From Bordetella parapertussis (GTDB taxonomy: Bacteria > Pseudomonadota > Gammaproteobacteria > Burkholderiales > Burkholderiaceae_C), in the NCBI GenBank assembly GCA_945878355.1, contig CAMCTC010000121.1:1-14047 (forward strand): 14,047 nucleotides of DNA, written 5' to 3'. Below are positions 1 through 7,546 of the stretch, piece by piece. Within the stretch, counting starts at the first letter, position 1; every line of letters starts with the position of its first letter. Under the pieces are notes generated by a model. It was not told where the DNA came from. It made no database searches and saw only the letters and a program-made list of their open reading frames with translations. Made by a program: the position numbers and the translations under genes.

Positions 1-152
1 TCTGCCGCCAACGATGACGCCATCACTTCAGGGCCCCTCGCGGGCCCTGACTCGTTGGGGGTGCCGCTATCAATCCTCGTCAGGCCAGGCTCAATTGCAA
101 ATCCGACACCTCACCGGCGAATAGTGGCGGGTTTACACCGGCGCCAACAGCC
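1..152. other. Left-edge sequence without a supported gene; ComEC frame closed here
   Basis: No gene is recognised here. The frame that encodes the ComEC fragment downstream has stops at 15-17 and 48-50. Between 51 and about 150 it reads a composition that does not look like ComEC membrane segments. Another frame stays open from base 2 to a stop at 122-124 and could be the tail of an unrelated gene, but it is too short to identify. The simplest reading is a junction at about 130-153 between foreign or rearranged DNA and the comEC 3' half. A contig-edge assembly artefact is equally possible. Confidence 0.5.
28..50. repeat. Perfect 9-bp inverted repeat, hairpin with 5-base loop
   Basis: TCAGGGCCC at 28-36 pairs perfectly with GGGCCCTGA at 42-50 around the loop CTCGC. 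No T-run follows, so it is not a canonical intrinsic terminator. It may be a terminator-like or repeat-family hairpin of whatever lies upstream of the window. Confidence 0.6.
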
Positions 153-1184
153 TTGGTTTGGGGTCTGGGTTGGTTGGCCAGCTTCCCCTGGGCGGTCTAC
201 AGCGCGGCGGCAGCACCGGCATGGGCGTTGGCCTGTGGCTTGGCTGGCGCGTTGCTGGCGGTGCTGCAAGTGCCCTTGGCCCTGCGTTGGCTCGCGTTGC
301 CGCTGGCCTTGCCCTTGCTGTGGCCTGTGGTGGCGAGGCCGCCGCAGGGACAGTTCGAACTGTTGGCGGCCGACATCGGCCAGGGCAACGCGCTGCTGGT
401 GCGAACCCGCAGCCATTTACTGGTCTACGACGCCGGACCACAGTACACGGTCGATGTCGACGCCGGTCAGCGGGTGTTGCTGCCCATGCTGCAGGCCTTG
501 GGTGAGCGGCGGATCGACTTGCTGGTGCTCAGCCACCGCGACATCGACCATGTCGGCGGCGCCGCCAGCCTGCTCGCTGGCATCTCAATCTCGGCGTTGA
601 GCAGTTCTCTCGAGACCGGCCATTCACTGCTGGACAAGGCGGCTCAGCTGGGCGTGGCGCAGCAGCGTTGCGATGCCGGCCAGCATTGGTCTTGGGACGG
701 TGTCCGCTTCGAGGTGTTGCACCCGACGCCGGCAGAGCATCGAACAGCGACCAAGCCCAACGCGCTGAGCTGCGTGCTGCGGGTGATCGACGCCCAGGGC
801 CGCAGCGCGTTGCTAGCAGGCGACATCGAAGCGCCACAAGAGGCTGCGCTGGTGTTGCGCCAAGGCGCCGCGCTGAGCAGCACGGTGCTGTTGGTGCCGC
901 ACCATGGCAGCCGCACCTCATCGAGCAGCGAATTCATCGATGCCGTTCATCCAAGCACCGCCGTGGTGCAATCCGGGTACCGAAACCGCTACGGCCACCC
1001 GGCGCCCGATGTTTTGGTGCGGTATTCGGTGCGAGGCATCGAAGTGGTGCGCAGCGACCGCTGCGGTGCCTGGCTGTGGCGGGATGGGGTCGGTCATTGC
1101 ACCCGCGATCTGCGTCGTCGCTACTGGCACTGGACCGAGTCTGGTGTCGCGCAAGCTGCAGCGGGTGCGAAAGTTGCTAAATAG
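153..1184 (+). CDS. comEC: ComEC/Rec2 competence protein, C-terminal fragment (N-terminal half missing)
   Basis: This is the C-terminal part of the inner-membrane channel protein that brings single-stranded DNA into the cytoplasm during natural transformation. About the first 60 residues are hydrophobic and look like the last membrane segments. From about residue 68 a metallo-beta-lactamase-like domain follows, with H128-x-D130-x-D132-H133 (HRDIDH), then D224 in AGDIE and H250-H251 in PHHGS. Full-length ComEC proteins are usually 700-850 residues; only about 343 are present. The N-terminal OB-like domain and the main competence membrane domain are absent, and stops at 15-17 and 48-50 close the frame upstream. 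The TTG at 153 is only the first usable start codon; no convincing ribosome-binding site marks it. The domain itself shows no internal damage. It is probably a broken gene, or a gene cut by the contig edge and a misjoin. Confidence 0.85.
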   Translation: MVWGLGWLASFPWAVYSAAAAPAWALACGLAGALLAVLQVPLALRWLALPLALPLLWPVVARPPQGQFELLAADIGQGNALLVRTRSHLLVYDAGPQYTVDVDAGQRVLLPMLQALGERRIDLLVLSHRDIDHVGGAASLLAGISISALSSSLETGHSLLDKAAQLGVAQQRCDAGQHWSWDGVRFEVLHPTPAEHRTATKPNALSCVLRVIDAQGRSALLAGDIEAPQEAALVLRQGAALSSTVLLVPHHGSRTSSSSEFIDAVHPSTAVVQSGYRNRYGHPAPDVLVRYSVRGIEVVRSDRCGAWLWRDGVGHCTRDLRRRYWHWTESGVAQAAAGAKVAK

Positions 1185-1208
1185 AGTGCCATCGGATAAG
1201 CCGACGCC

Positions 1209-1213
1209 AGGAG
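1209..1213 (+). promoter_or_regulatory. Ribosome-binding site for the first ATP-grasp gene
   Basis: AGGAG lies 10 bases before the ATG at 1224 and supports that start. The 39-base gap after the ComEC fragment has no convincing promoter, so transcription probably begins inside or upstream of the comEC remnant. Confidence 0.6.
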
Positions 1214-1223
1214 CCTGTTCCCC

Positions 1224-2660
1224 ATGAAACCCAGGTTTGACGAAATGCAGGCCAGTGCCGGCAGTGTGAGAGCGCATTACAGCGGCTTCGACCGCTGGCT
1301 GCAGGGCCAAGCACCGGCCTTGATGGCAGCGCGCCGCGACGAAGCCGAGATGATTTTTCGCCGCGTCGGTATCACGTTTGCGGTCTACGGCGCCAAGGAT
1401 GAGGACGGCGCCGGCACTGAGCGCTTGATCCCCTTCGACCTGATCCCGCGCATCATTCCAAGTGATGAGTGGCTGACGATGCAGCAAGGCCTGGCCCAAC
1501 GTGTCACGGCGCTGAACCGTTTCTTGCACGATGTCTACCACAGCCAGGACATCCTCAAAGCCGGCATCGTGCCGGCCGAGCAGGTGCTGCACAACACACA
1601 GTTCCGACCCGAGATGATGGGTGTGGATCTGCCGGGCCAGATTTATTCGCACATCTCTGGCATCGACATCGTGCGCGCAGCGCAGGCCGATGGCAGCGGC
1701 ACCTATTACGTGCTGGAGGACAACCTGCGCGTACCCAGCGGTGTGAGCTACATGCTCGAGAATCGCAAGATGATGATGCGGCTGTTTCCGGAGCTGTTCG
1801 CCCAGCACCAAGTGGCGCCTGTTGCGCATTACCCCGACCTGCTGCTCGAGACCCTGCGCGCGATGGCACCACCCTCGGTCAACGAGCCCACGGTCGTGGT
1901 GCTCACCCCAGGCATGCACAACAGCGCATATTTTGAGCACGCGTTTCTAGCGCAGCAGATGGGTATCGAGTTGGTCGAAGGCCAGGACTTGTTCGTCAAG
2001 GATCAACTCGTCTACATGCGAACCACGCAAGGCCCGCGGCGGGTCGATGTGGTGTACCGACGGGTCGACGACGATTTTCTCGACCCCAAGGCTTTCCGGC
2101 CCGACAGCACCTTGGGTTGCGCCGGACTGCTGGATGTCTACCGCAAGGGCAATATCAGCCTTTGCAACGCGATCGGTACCGGCGTGGCCGACGACAAGTC
2201 TATCTACCCTTATGTGCCCAAGATGATCGAGTTCTATCTTGGTGAGAGGCCCATACTCGAGAACGTGCCGACCTACCTGTGCCGCGAGGCTGACGACCTG
2301 AAGTATGTGCTGGCCAACCTGGGCGAGTTGGTGGTCAAGGAGGTGCATGGCGCGGGCGGCTACGGCATGCTGGTCGGGCCGGCTTCGACCCAGGCCGAGA
2401 TCGAGGCATTCCGCCTGCAGTTGCTGGCCAGGCCCAGCAACTACATCGCCCAGCCGACACTGGCCTTGTCGACCACGCCGACCTTCGTCGATGCTGGCAT
2501 CGCACCGCGCCACATCGACCTGCGCCCCTTCGTGTTGTCGGGCAAGAGCGTGCAGACGGTGCCCGGCGGGTTGACCCGCGTCGCGTTGAAAGAGGGCTCG
2601 CTGGTGGTCAACTCGTCGCAGGGCGGGGGCACCAAGGACACCTGGGTGTTGGAAGCCTGA
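1224..2660 (+). CDS. Circularly permuted type 2 ATP-grasp protein (DUF404/DUF407, COG2308 type), stand-alone
   Basis: This 478-residue protein belongs to the circularly permuted ATP-grasp family, predicted to use ATP to activate a carboxylate and form an amide or peptide bond. The substrate is unknown. It is of usual length for the stand-alone form. Motifs seen: R279-R280-V-D282-D-D284 followed by FLDP, a typical acidic/basic stretch of the family; K372 in VVKE followed directly by HGAGGYGM, the expected nucleotide-pocket lysine and glycine-rich loop; and a C-terminal NSSQGGGTKDTW stretch. No signal peptide or membrane segment is seen, so it is probably cytoplasmic. It is the first gene of a five-gene run and is followed by an alpha-E gene, its standard partner. 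Compared with the fused paralogue at 7518-10151 it keeps the lysine and Gly-rich loop and is the better candidate for an active ligase. Confidence 0.92.
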   Translation: MKPRFDEMQASAGSVRAHYSGFDRWLQGQAPALMAARRDEAEMIFRRVGITFAVYGAKDEDGAGTERLIPFDLIPRIIPSDEWLTMQQGLAQRVTALNRFLHDVYHSQDILKAGIVPAEQVLHNTQFRPEMMGVDLPGQIYSHISGIDIVRAAQADGSGTYYVLEDNLRVPSGVSYMLENRKMMMRLFPELFAQHQVAPVAHYPDLLLETLRAMAPPSVNEPTVVVLTPGMHNSAYFEHAFLAQQMGIELVEGQDLFVKDQLVYMRTTQGPRRVDVVYRRVDDDFLDPKAFRPDSTLGCAGLLDVYRKGNISLCNAIGTGVADDKSIYPYVPKMIEFYLGERPILENVPTYLCREADDLKYVLANLGELVVKEVHGAGGYGMLVGPASTQAEIEAFRLQLLARPSNYIAQPTLALSTTPTFVDAGIAPRHIDLRPFVLSGKSVQTVPGGLTRVALKEGSLVVNSSQGGGTKDTWVLEA

Positions 2661-2683
2661 ACCGCCATGGACGGAATCTAAAA

Positions 2684-2718
2684 CATGCTCTCTAGAACCG
2701 CCGACCACCTCTTTTGGA
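2684..2718 (+). repeat. 35-bp direct repeat, copy 1 (duplicated start of the alpha-E gene)
   Basis: This segment matches 2814-2848 at 34 of 35 bases; the one difference is C at 2711 against T at 2841. It contains an ATG at 2685 and the first 11 codons of the alpha-E gene (MLSRTADHLFW). It lies 24 bases after the preceding stop codon, which is a natural operon spacing. Copy 1 therefore probably marks the original position of the gene start. Confidence 0.9.
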
Positions 2719-2813
2719 CTGAGTCCGGACGGGCGTCCCTGCCCGCGCAGGGGCGCTCGCCTGACGAAGGCCTGCCGGCTTGCAAGCCGGCAGGCGTCCC
2801 GCTGGAGCCGAAG
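2719..2813. repeat. 95-bp two-hairpin element inserted between direct repeats (REP/MITE-like)
   Basis: The insert holds two strong stem-loops. The first pairs 2730-2742 with 2747-2759: 13 base pairs, two of them G-T, loop CCGC. The second is a perfect 26-base palindrome at 2770-2795, seen as an 11-bp stem with loop TGCA. An 8-base palindrome (GTCCGGAC) sits at 2723-2730, and GGCGTCCC occurs twice, at 2732-2739 and 2793-2800. It encodes no transposase. Its build resembles a small non-autonomous or REP-type repeat, but I cannot assign it to a named family from the sequence alone. Confidence 0.7.
2804..2807 (+). promoter_or_regulatory. Ribosome-binding site supplied by the inserted element
   Basis: GGAG lies 7 bases before the ATG at 2815, inside the inserted segment. 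It is better placed than anything before the first repeat copy. It supports 2815 as the present start of the alpha-E gene and means the insertion replaced the gene's original initiation region. Confidence 0.65.
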
Positions 2814-2848
2814 CATGCTCTCTAGAACCGCCGACCACCTTTTTTGGA
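2814..2848 (+). repeat. 35-bp direct repeat, copy 2 (present start of the alpha-E gene)
   Basis: This is the partner of 2684-2718 with one mismatch. It holds the functional ATG at 2815 and runs in frame into the alpha-E gene. Recombination between the two copies would delete 130 bases and restore a gap of 24 bases after the ATP-grasp gene. Confidence 0.9.
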
Positions 2849-3771
2849 TGTCCCGTTACATGGAACGGGCCGAAAACACCGCCAGGATGCTCGACGTCAA
2901 CCACCAGACCTCGCTGCTGCCGCAGTCGGTCGATCGCGCCGAGCAAGGCTGGGCTGGCGTGCTGGGCATCTCAGAACTCACCCAGGCTTTCGGCAAGACC
3001 CACGACGCGGTCAACGCCGGCAATGTGATGCGATTCATGGTGCGCGACGCCAGCAATCCCTCGTCGATCCTGTCCTGCCTGGGCGCGGCGCGCGAGAACG
3101 CACGCGCGGTGCGTGGCAAGCTCACCACCGAGCTCTGGGAGACCACCAACCAGACCTGGCTGGAGTTCAACCGCATGCTTGTCGACGACAGTTTCGAGCG
3201 CGACCCGGCTGCGTTGTTCGAGTGGGTCAAGTTCAGGTCGCATCTGAGCCGCGGCGTGTCGGTGGGCACGATGCTGCAGGACGAATCGCTGCATTTCATA
3301 CGCATAGGCACTTTTCTCGAGCGCGCCGACAACACCGCCAGACTGCTGGATGTGAAGTTCCACGCGCTGGCAGGCGACTATTTCGGCGCTTGGGCCGACG
3401 ACGATGCGCCTGAAGTCGATTTCTACCATTGGAGCGCGATCCTGCGCTCGGTCAGCGCGTTCGAGATCTACCGCAAGGTCTACCGCAACGTGATCCGACC
3501 CGACAAGGTGGCCGAGTTGCTGATGCTGCGGCCTGACATGCCGCGCTCGCTGGCGGCCTGCATGAACGAACTGGTGGCCAACCTCGACCTGGTGGCCAAT
3601 GAGCCGAGCAGTGAAACCCGGCGCCGCGCCGGCCGACTGCGCAGCGACCTGCAGTTCGGCCGCATCGACGAGATCCTGGCCACGGGCCTGCACGCATTCC
3701 TGACCCAGTTTCTCGACCGCGTCAACGACATCGGGGCAGGGATCAGCCGCGACTTCCTGATCCCGGCTTGA
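2815..3771 (+). CDS. Alpha-E domain protein (DUF403, COG2307 type), stand-alone
   Basis: This 318-residue, largely helical protein has no membrane segments and is of usual length for the family. The N-terminal signature reads SRTADHLFWMSRYMERAENT at about residues 3-22, with a second related helix near residue 165 (GTFLERADNTARLLD). The biochemical role is unknown. The family almost always occurs beside or fused to circularly permuted ATP-grasp proteins, so it is inferred to be their partner or accessory domain. The same signature recurs in the fused protein at 7518-10151 (SAENLFWLGRYTERAENA). The start at 2815 is preferred because the ATG at 2685 is out of frame with the body of the gene. 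Its 5' end has been remodelled by a repeat insertion. Confidence 0.92.
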   Translation: MLSRTADHLFWMSRYMERAENTARMLDVNHQTSLLPQSVDRAEQGWAGVLGISELTQAFGKTHDAVNAGNVMRFMVRDASNPSSILSCLGAARENARAVRGKLTTELWETTNQTWLEFNRMLVDDSFERDPAALFEWVKFRSHLSRGVSVGTMLQDESLHFIRIGTFLERADNTARLLDVKFHALAGDYFGAWADDDAPEVDFYHWSAILRSVSAFEIYRKVYRNVIRPDKVAELLMLRPDMPRSLAACMNELVANLDLVANEPSSETRRRAGRLRSDLQFGRIDEILATGLHAFLTQFLDRVNDIGAGISRDFLIPA

Positions 3772-3834
3772 TCCGTCGCCGCCACGCCGCCATTCCGCGA
3801 GAAAATGCGGCACCGCAGCATCACCCAGACCCAG

Positions 3835-3840
3835 AAGGAA
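3835..3840 (+). promoter_or_regulatory. Ribosome-binding site deciding a GTG start
   Basis: AAGGAA lies just before the GTG at 3845, with five bases between AGGA and the start codon. The 73-base gap after the alpha-E gene shows no strong terminator, so read-through from upstream is likely. Confidence 0.65.
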
Positions 3841-3844
3841 CCCC

Positions 3845-6800
3845 GTGTCCATTCACGTCGCGCTGAACCACGTCACCCACTACCAATATGACCGGTCTGT
3901 GGCCATGGGGCCGCATATCGTGCGTCTGCGTCCGGCGCCGCATTGCCGCACCAAGATCCTGAGTTACTCGCTGACGATCGAGCCCAAGGACCATTTCATC
4001 AACTGGCAGCAGGACGCGTTCGCCAACTACCTGGCGCGGCTGGTGTTTCCGGAGCCGACCACCGAGTTCAAGGTCACCGTCGACCTGGTGGCCGAGATGT
4101 CGGTCTACAACCCCTTCGATTTCTTCCTCGAACCCGACGCCGAGACCTACCCCTTCAGCTATGACGAGGCGCTCAAGCTTGAGCTTCAGCCCTACCTGGT
4201 CACCGAGCCCGCGACGCCCGAACTGGCCAAATTTGTCGCCAGCATCGACCTGACCGAGCGACGCACCATCGACTTCCTGGTTGGCATCAACCAGCGCCTG
4301 CAGGGCGACATCCGCTACCTGATCCGGATGGAGCCTGGCGTGCAGACGCCCGAGGAAACGCTGACGCTGGGTTCTGGAAGTTGCCGCGACACCGGTTGGC
4401 TGCTGGTGCAGGCGCTGCGCCACCTCGGGCTGGCCGCGCGCTTCGTCTCGGGCTACCTGATCCAGCTCAAATCCGACGTCAAGGCGCTCGATGGCCCCAG
4501 CGGCACCGAGATCGATTTCACCGACCTGCACGCCTGGTGCGAGGTCTTCCTGCCCGGCGCTGGCTGGGTCGGCCTCGACCCGACCTCGGGCCTGATGGCC
4601 GGCGAAGGCCATATTCCGGTGGCTTGCACGCCGACGCCGGGCAGCGCGGCGCCGATCAGCGGTGCGATGGACGAGTGCGAGGTCGAGTTCGACCACAAGA
4701 TGACGGTCACCCGCATCTTCGAGTCGCCGCGCGTCACCAAGCCTTACACCGAGGACCAGTGGGCCGAGGTGCTGGCACTGGGCGAGTCGGTGGACGCGCA
4801 GTTGGTGGCGAGCGATGTGAGGCTGACGATGGGCGGCGAGCCCACCTTCGTCAGCGTCGAGGACCGTGATGGCGCCGAGTGGAATACCGACGCGCTGGGC
4901 CCGACCAAGCGGCTGGTGGCGCAAGACCTGGTGGGCCGGTTGAGCGCACATTACAGCCAGGGTGGCTTCCTGCACTACGGCCAGGGCAAGTGGTACCCGG
5001 GCGAGCAGTTGCCTCGCTGGGCGCTGTCGATTTGCTGGCGCGCCGATGGCCAGCCCTGCTGGCACGACACGGCGCTGCTCGCCGACGAGCGCGAACTGCT
5101 TTACTACGACTCGACCGATGCCAAGGCCTTCATGGGTGGGCTGACCCGGCGCCTGGGACTGACCGACGCACATGTGCAGCCGGGCTACGAGGACACCTGG
5201 TACTACCTCTGGCGTGAGCGCCGTCTGCCGGTCAACGTCGACCCGTTTGATACCAAGCTCGACGACGAGATGGAGCGCAGCCGGCTACGCCGCGTCTTCA
5301 CCCAGGGTCTGGCGCATGAGGTGGGCTACGCGCTGCCGATCAAGAAGCGTGACGGCGCCGAGCCGCTGAATCCGGCGCATCCGCTGTCGACCGACGGCCG
5401 CTGGCAGACCGGTGGCTGGTTCTTCCGTGACGAGCGCATGTATCTGTTCCCGGGCGACTCGCCGATGGGCTACCGCCTGCCGCTCGACTCGCTGCCTTGG
5501 GTCAAGAGCACCGAGTTTCCGTACCACATCGAGGCCGATCCGTTCGCGCCGCGCGACGCACTGCCGCCTGCAGCCACCATCCGCAGCCAATATGCTGCCC
5601 ATGTCATCGGCGGCGGCTTTGCCGAAGGCGGCGTCGTCGCGCTTCAGGGCAAGCGGTCCGAGCGGATCGAACCGGGCAGCGGCCGGCCGATGGGCGACAT
5701 CCTGGCCGCCAACCGAGCTGAGCATCGAGCTGAGCATCGAGCCGAACATCGGGCTGAGCATCGGGTCGCCGATGGCTTGGCCGGGCACGCGACAGGCACC
5801 AACCGATCTGCGGACAACCCGGTCCCGGTGGTCGACACCGACCGTGCGCCCGAGCGCGGCGAGTCGGCGCACTGGATCACGCGCAGCGCGCTGGTGGTCG
5901 AGGTGCGCGACCCGGCGCGGTCGAACGCGCCCAAGGCAGGCGCCAAGAGTGAGCTCAAGGACGCCGACGCCAAGCCGCGCGGCCATCTCTATGTCTTCAT
6001 GCCGCCGATGCAGCAACTGGAGGACTACCTCGAACTGCTGGCCGCGGTCGAGGCCACAGCGGCCCAGCAAGGCGTCAAGGTCGTGCTCGAAGGTTATCCG
6101 CCACCGCGCGACCCGCGGCTCAAGATCCTGGCGGTCACGCCCGACCCCGGTGTGATCGAGGTCAACATCCACCCGGCGGCCAACTGGGCTGAGCTGGTCG
6201 AGCACACCGAGTTCCTCTACGACGCGGCGTGGCTGTCGCGTCTGTCGAGCGAGAAGTTCATGCTCGACGGGCGGCATACCGGCACCGGCGGCGGCAACCA
6301 CTTCGTGATGGGCGGCGCGCGACCGGCCGACTCACCGTTTCTGCGCCGGCCCGACGTGCTGGGCAGCCTGTTGGCCTACTGGCACAACCACCCGTCTTTG
6401 AGCTACCTGTTCTCGGGCCTGTTCATCGGCCCGACCAGCCAGGCGCCGCGCATCGACGAAGCGCGCAACGACCAGCTCTATGAGCTCGAGATCGCGCTCG
6501 GAGAGATCGAGAAGAACAGACTGGTCTACGGCCAGCAGATGCCGCCCTGGCTGGTCGACCGCACGCTGCGCAACATCCTGGTCGACCTGACCGGCAACAC
6601 CCATCGCAGCGAGTTCTGCATCGACAAGCTGTACTCGCCCGACTCAAGCACCGGCCGGCTCGGCCTGCTTGAGCTGCGCGCCTTCGAGATGCCGCCGCAT
6701 GCCCGGATGAGCATCGTCCAGCAGTTGCTGCTGCGCGCACTCGTTGCGCGCTTCTGGCAGCAGCCTTACCGGGCCGAGTTGGTGCGCTGGGGCACCGAGC

Positions 6801-7546
6801 TGCACGACCGCTTCCTGCTGCCGACCTTCGTCTGGCAGGACTTCGAGCATGTGATCGAGGAGATGCGCGGGTATTCGAGCACACCCGCCGACGGCGCGGG
6901 TTTCGGCTTCAAGCCTGAATGGTTTGCGCCTCACTTCGAGTTCCGCTTCCCCAAGGTCGGCGAACTGAGCGCCGAGGGCGTGCTGCTGCAACTGCGCAGC
7001 GCGCTCGAGCCTTGGCATGTGATGGGCGAAGAAGGTTCGTCGGCCGGCACGGTGCGTTATGTCGATTCGTCGGTCGAGCGCATCGAGCTGAAGGTCAGCG
7101 GGCTGGTCAACTCGCGCCATGTGATCACCTGCAACGGCGTGCCCGTGCCGCTGCAACCCACCGGCCGGGTGGGGGAGTTCGTCTGTGGTGTGCGCTACCG
7201 GGCTTGGCTGCCACCTACCGCGCTGCACCCGAGCATTGGCACCGACGCGCCGCTGACCTTCGACCTGGTCGATCGCTGGATGCAGCGCTCGTTGGGTGGT
7301 TGCCAGTACCACGTCGCCCACCCGGGTGGCCTGAGCTACGCCAGCTTCCCCGTCAACGCTTTCGAAGCCGAGAGCCGGCGCCTGACGCGCTTCGTCACGA
7401 TCGGACACACGCCAGGGCGGATGGAAGTCGGCGCGCCGCACCGCAGTCAGGAGTTCCCGTTCACGCTCGACTTGCGCAGCTCAAAGCTCGGTCCTGCGAT
7501 CAAATCGCCCGGTTCGGGTGACAGGATCGCCGCGCACTTGGCATGA
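3845..7546 (+). CDS. Large transglutaminase-like protein with C-terminal DUF2126 domain (COG4196 type)
   Basis: This is a 1233-residue two-part protein starting at GTG. Residues 1 to about 115 fit the bacterial transglutaminase-like N-terminal domain. A transglutaminase/thiol-peptidase core follows with the expected triad: C180 in GSGSCRD, H229 in DLHAWCEV and D245 in GLDPTSG. Such cores cleave or transfer amide bonds through a cysteine thioester. From about residue 300 the DUF2126 region follows, with HTGTGGGNH at 811-819 and nearby conserved-looking stretches (FLRRPD, NHPSLSYLFSG). I recall this region being compared with glutamine-synthetase-like ligases, but that link is from memory. A low-complexity linker at about 610-690 contains four RAEH repeats and separates two conserved parts of DUF2126. 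No signal peptide is seen. It is gene three of the run, and its stop overlaps or abuts the next gene. Confidence 0.9.
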   Translation: MSIHVALNHVTHYQYDRSVAMGPHIVRLRPAPHCRTKILSYSLTIEPKDHFINWQQDAFANYLARLVFPEPTTEFKVTVDLVAEMSVYNPFDFFLEPDAETYPFSYDEALKLELQPYLVTEPATPELAKFVASIDLTERRTIDFLVGINQRLQGDIRYLIRMEPGVQTPEETLTLGSGSCRDTGWLLVQALRHLGLAARFVSGYLIQLKSDVKALDGPSGTEIDFTDLHAWCEVFLPGAGWVGLDPTSGLMAGEGHIPVACTPTPGSAAPISGAMDECEVEFDHKMTVTRIFESPRVTKPYTEDQWAEVLALGESVDAQLVASDVRLTMGGEPTFVSVEDRDGAEWNTDALGPTKRLVAQDLVGRLSAHYSQGGFLHYGQGKWYPGEQLPRWALSICWRADGQPCWHDTALLADERELLYYDSTDAKAFMGGLTRRLGLTDAHVQPGYEDTWYYLWRERRLPVNVDPFDTKLDDEMERSRLRRVFTQGLAHEVGYALPIKKRDGAEPLNPAHPLSTDGRWQTGGWFFRDERMYLFPGDSPMGYRLPLDSLPWVKSTEFPYHIEADPFAPRDALPPAATIRSQYAAHVIGGGFAEGGVVALQGKRSERIEPGSGRPMGDILAANRAEHRAEHRAEHRAEHRVADGLAGHATGTNRSADNPVPVVDTDRAPERGESAHWITRSALVVEVRDPARSNAPKAGAKSELKDADAKPRGHLYVFMPPMQQLEDYLELLAAVEATAAQQGVKVVLEGYPPPRDPRLKILAVTPDPGVIEVNIHPAANWAELVEHTEFLYDAAWLSRLSSEKFMLDGRHTGTGGGNHFVMGGARPADSPFLRRPDVLGSLLAYWHNHPSLSYLFSGLFIGPTSQAPRIDEARNDQLYELEIALGEIEKNRLVYGQQMPPWLVDRTLRNILVDLTGNTHRSEFCIDKLYSPDSSTGRLGLLELRAFEMPPHARMSIVQQLLLRALVARFWQQPYRAELVRWGTELHDRFLLPTFVWQDFEHVIEEMRGYSSTPADGAGFGFKPEWFAPHFEFRFPKVGELSAEGVLLQLRSALEPWHVMGEEGSSAGTVRYVDSSVERIELKVSGLVNSRHVITCNGVPVPLQPTGRVGEFVCGVRYRAWLPPTALHPSIGTDAPLTFDLVDRWMQRSLGGCQYHVAHPGGLSYASFPVNAFEAESRRLTRFVTIGHTPGRMEVGAPHRSQEFPFTLDLRSSKLGPAIKSPGSGDRIAAHLA
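5714..5761 (+). repeat. Four tandem 12-bp units encoding RAEH x4
   Basis: Units at 5714-5725 and 5726-5737 are identical; the third and fourth differ by two bases and one base. They encode residues 624-639 of the transglutaminase-DUF2126 protein as a charged, in-frame tetrapeptide repeat. The flanking protein is also low-complexity (about 610-690), so this is probably a flexible linker that can change length by slippage without breaking the frame. Confidence 0.9.

Larger units (their letters stand above)
2685..2825 (+). other. 46-codon decoy reading frame overlapping the alpha-E start out of frame
   Basis: Translation from the ATG in the first repeat copy gives 11 residues identical to the start of the alpha-E protein. 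It then runs through the inserted element and stops at TAG 2823-2825. The repeat offset is 130 bases, which is not a multiple of three, so it cannot join the alpha-E frame. It ends 8 bases past the alpha-E ATG. A weak purine stretch (GGA, 2669-2675) precedes it. If translated, it could couple to or interfere with the real start. It is probably a by-product of the duplication rather than a functional gene. Confidence 0.5.

Noticed and set aside
2684..2848. Classical insertion sequence with target-site duplication
   Set aside because: The 95-base interior encodes no transposase, and the 35-base duplication is much longer than those made by known insertion sequences. It is kept as an unclassified repeat element.
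3821..5173. A 450-codon open frame on the minus strand
   Set aside because: It mirrors the transglutaminase-DUF2126 gene. Its composition (rich in Gln, His, Arg and Val) is that of an antisense shadow.
5714..5761. Possible CRISPR-like repeat array
   Set aside because: The units are 12 bases with no spacers and are in frame within a gene, so this is a coding tandem repeat.
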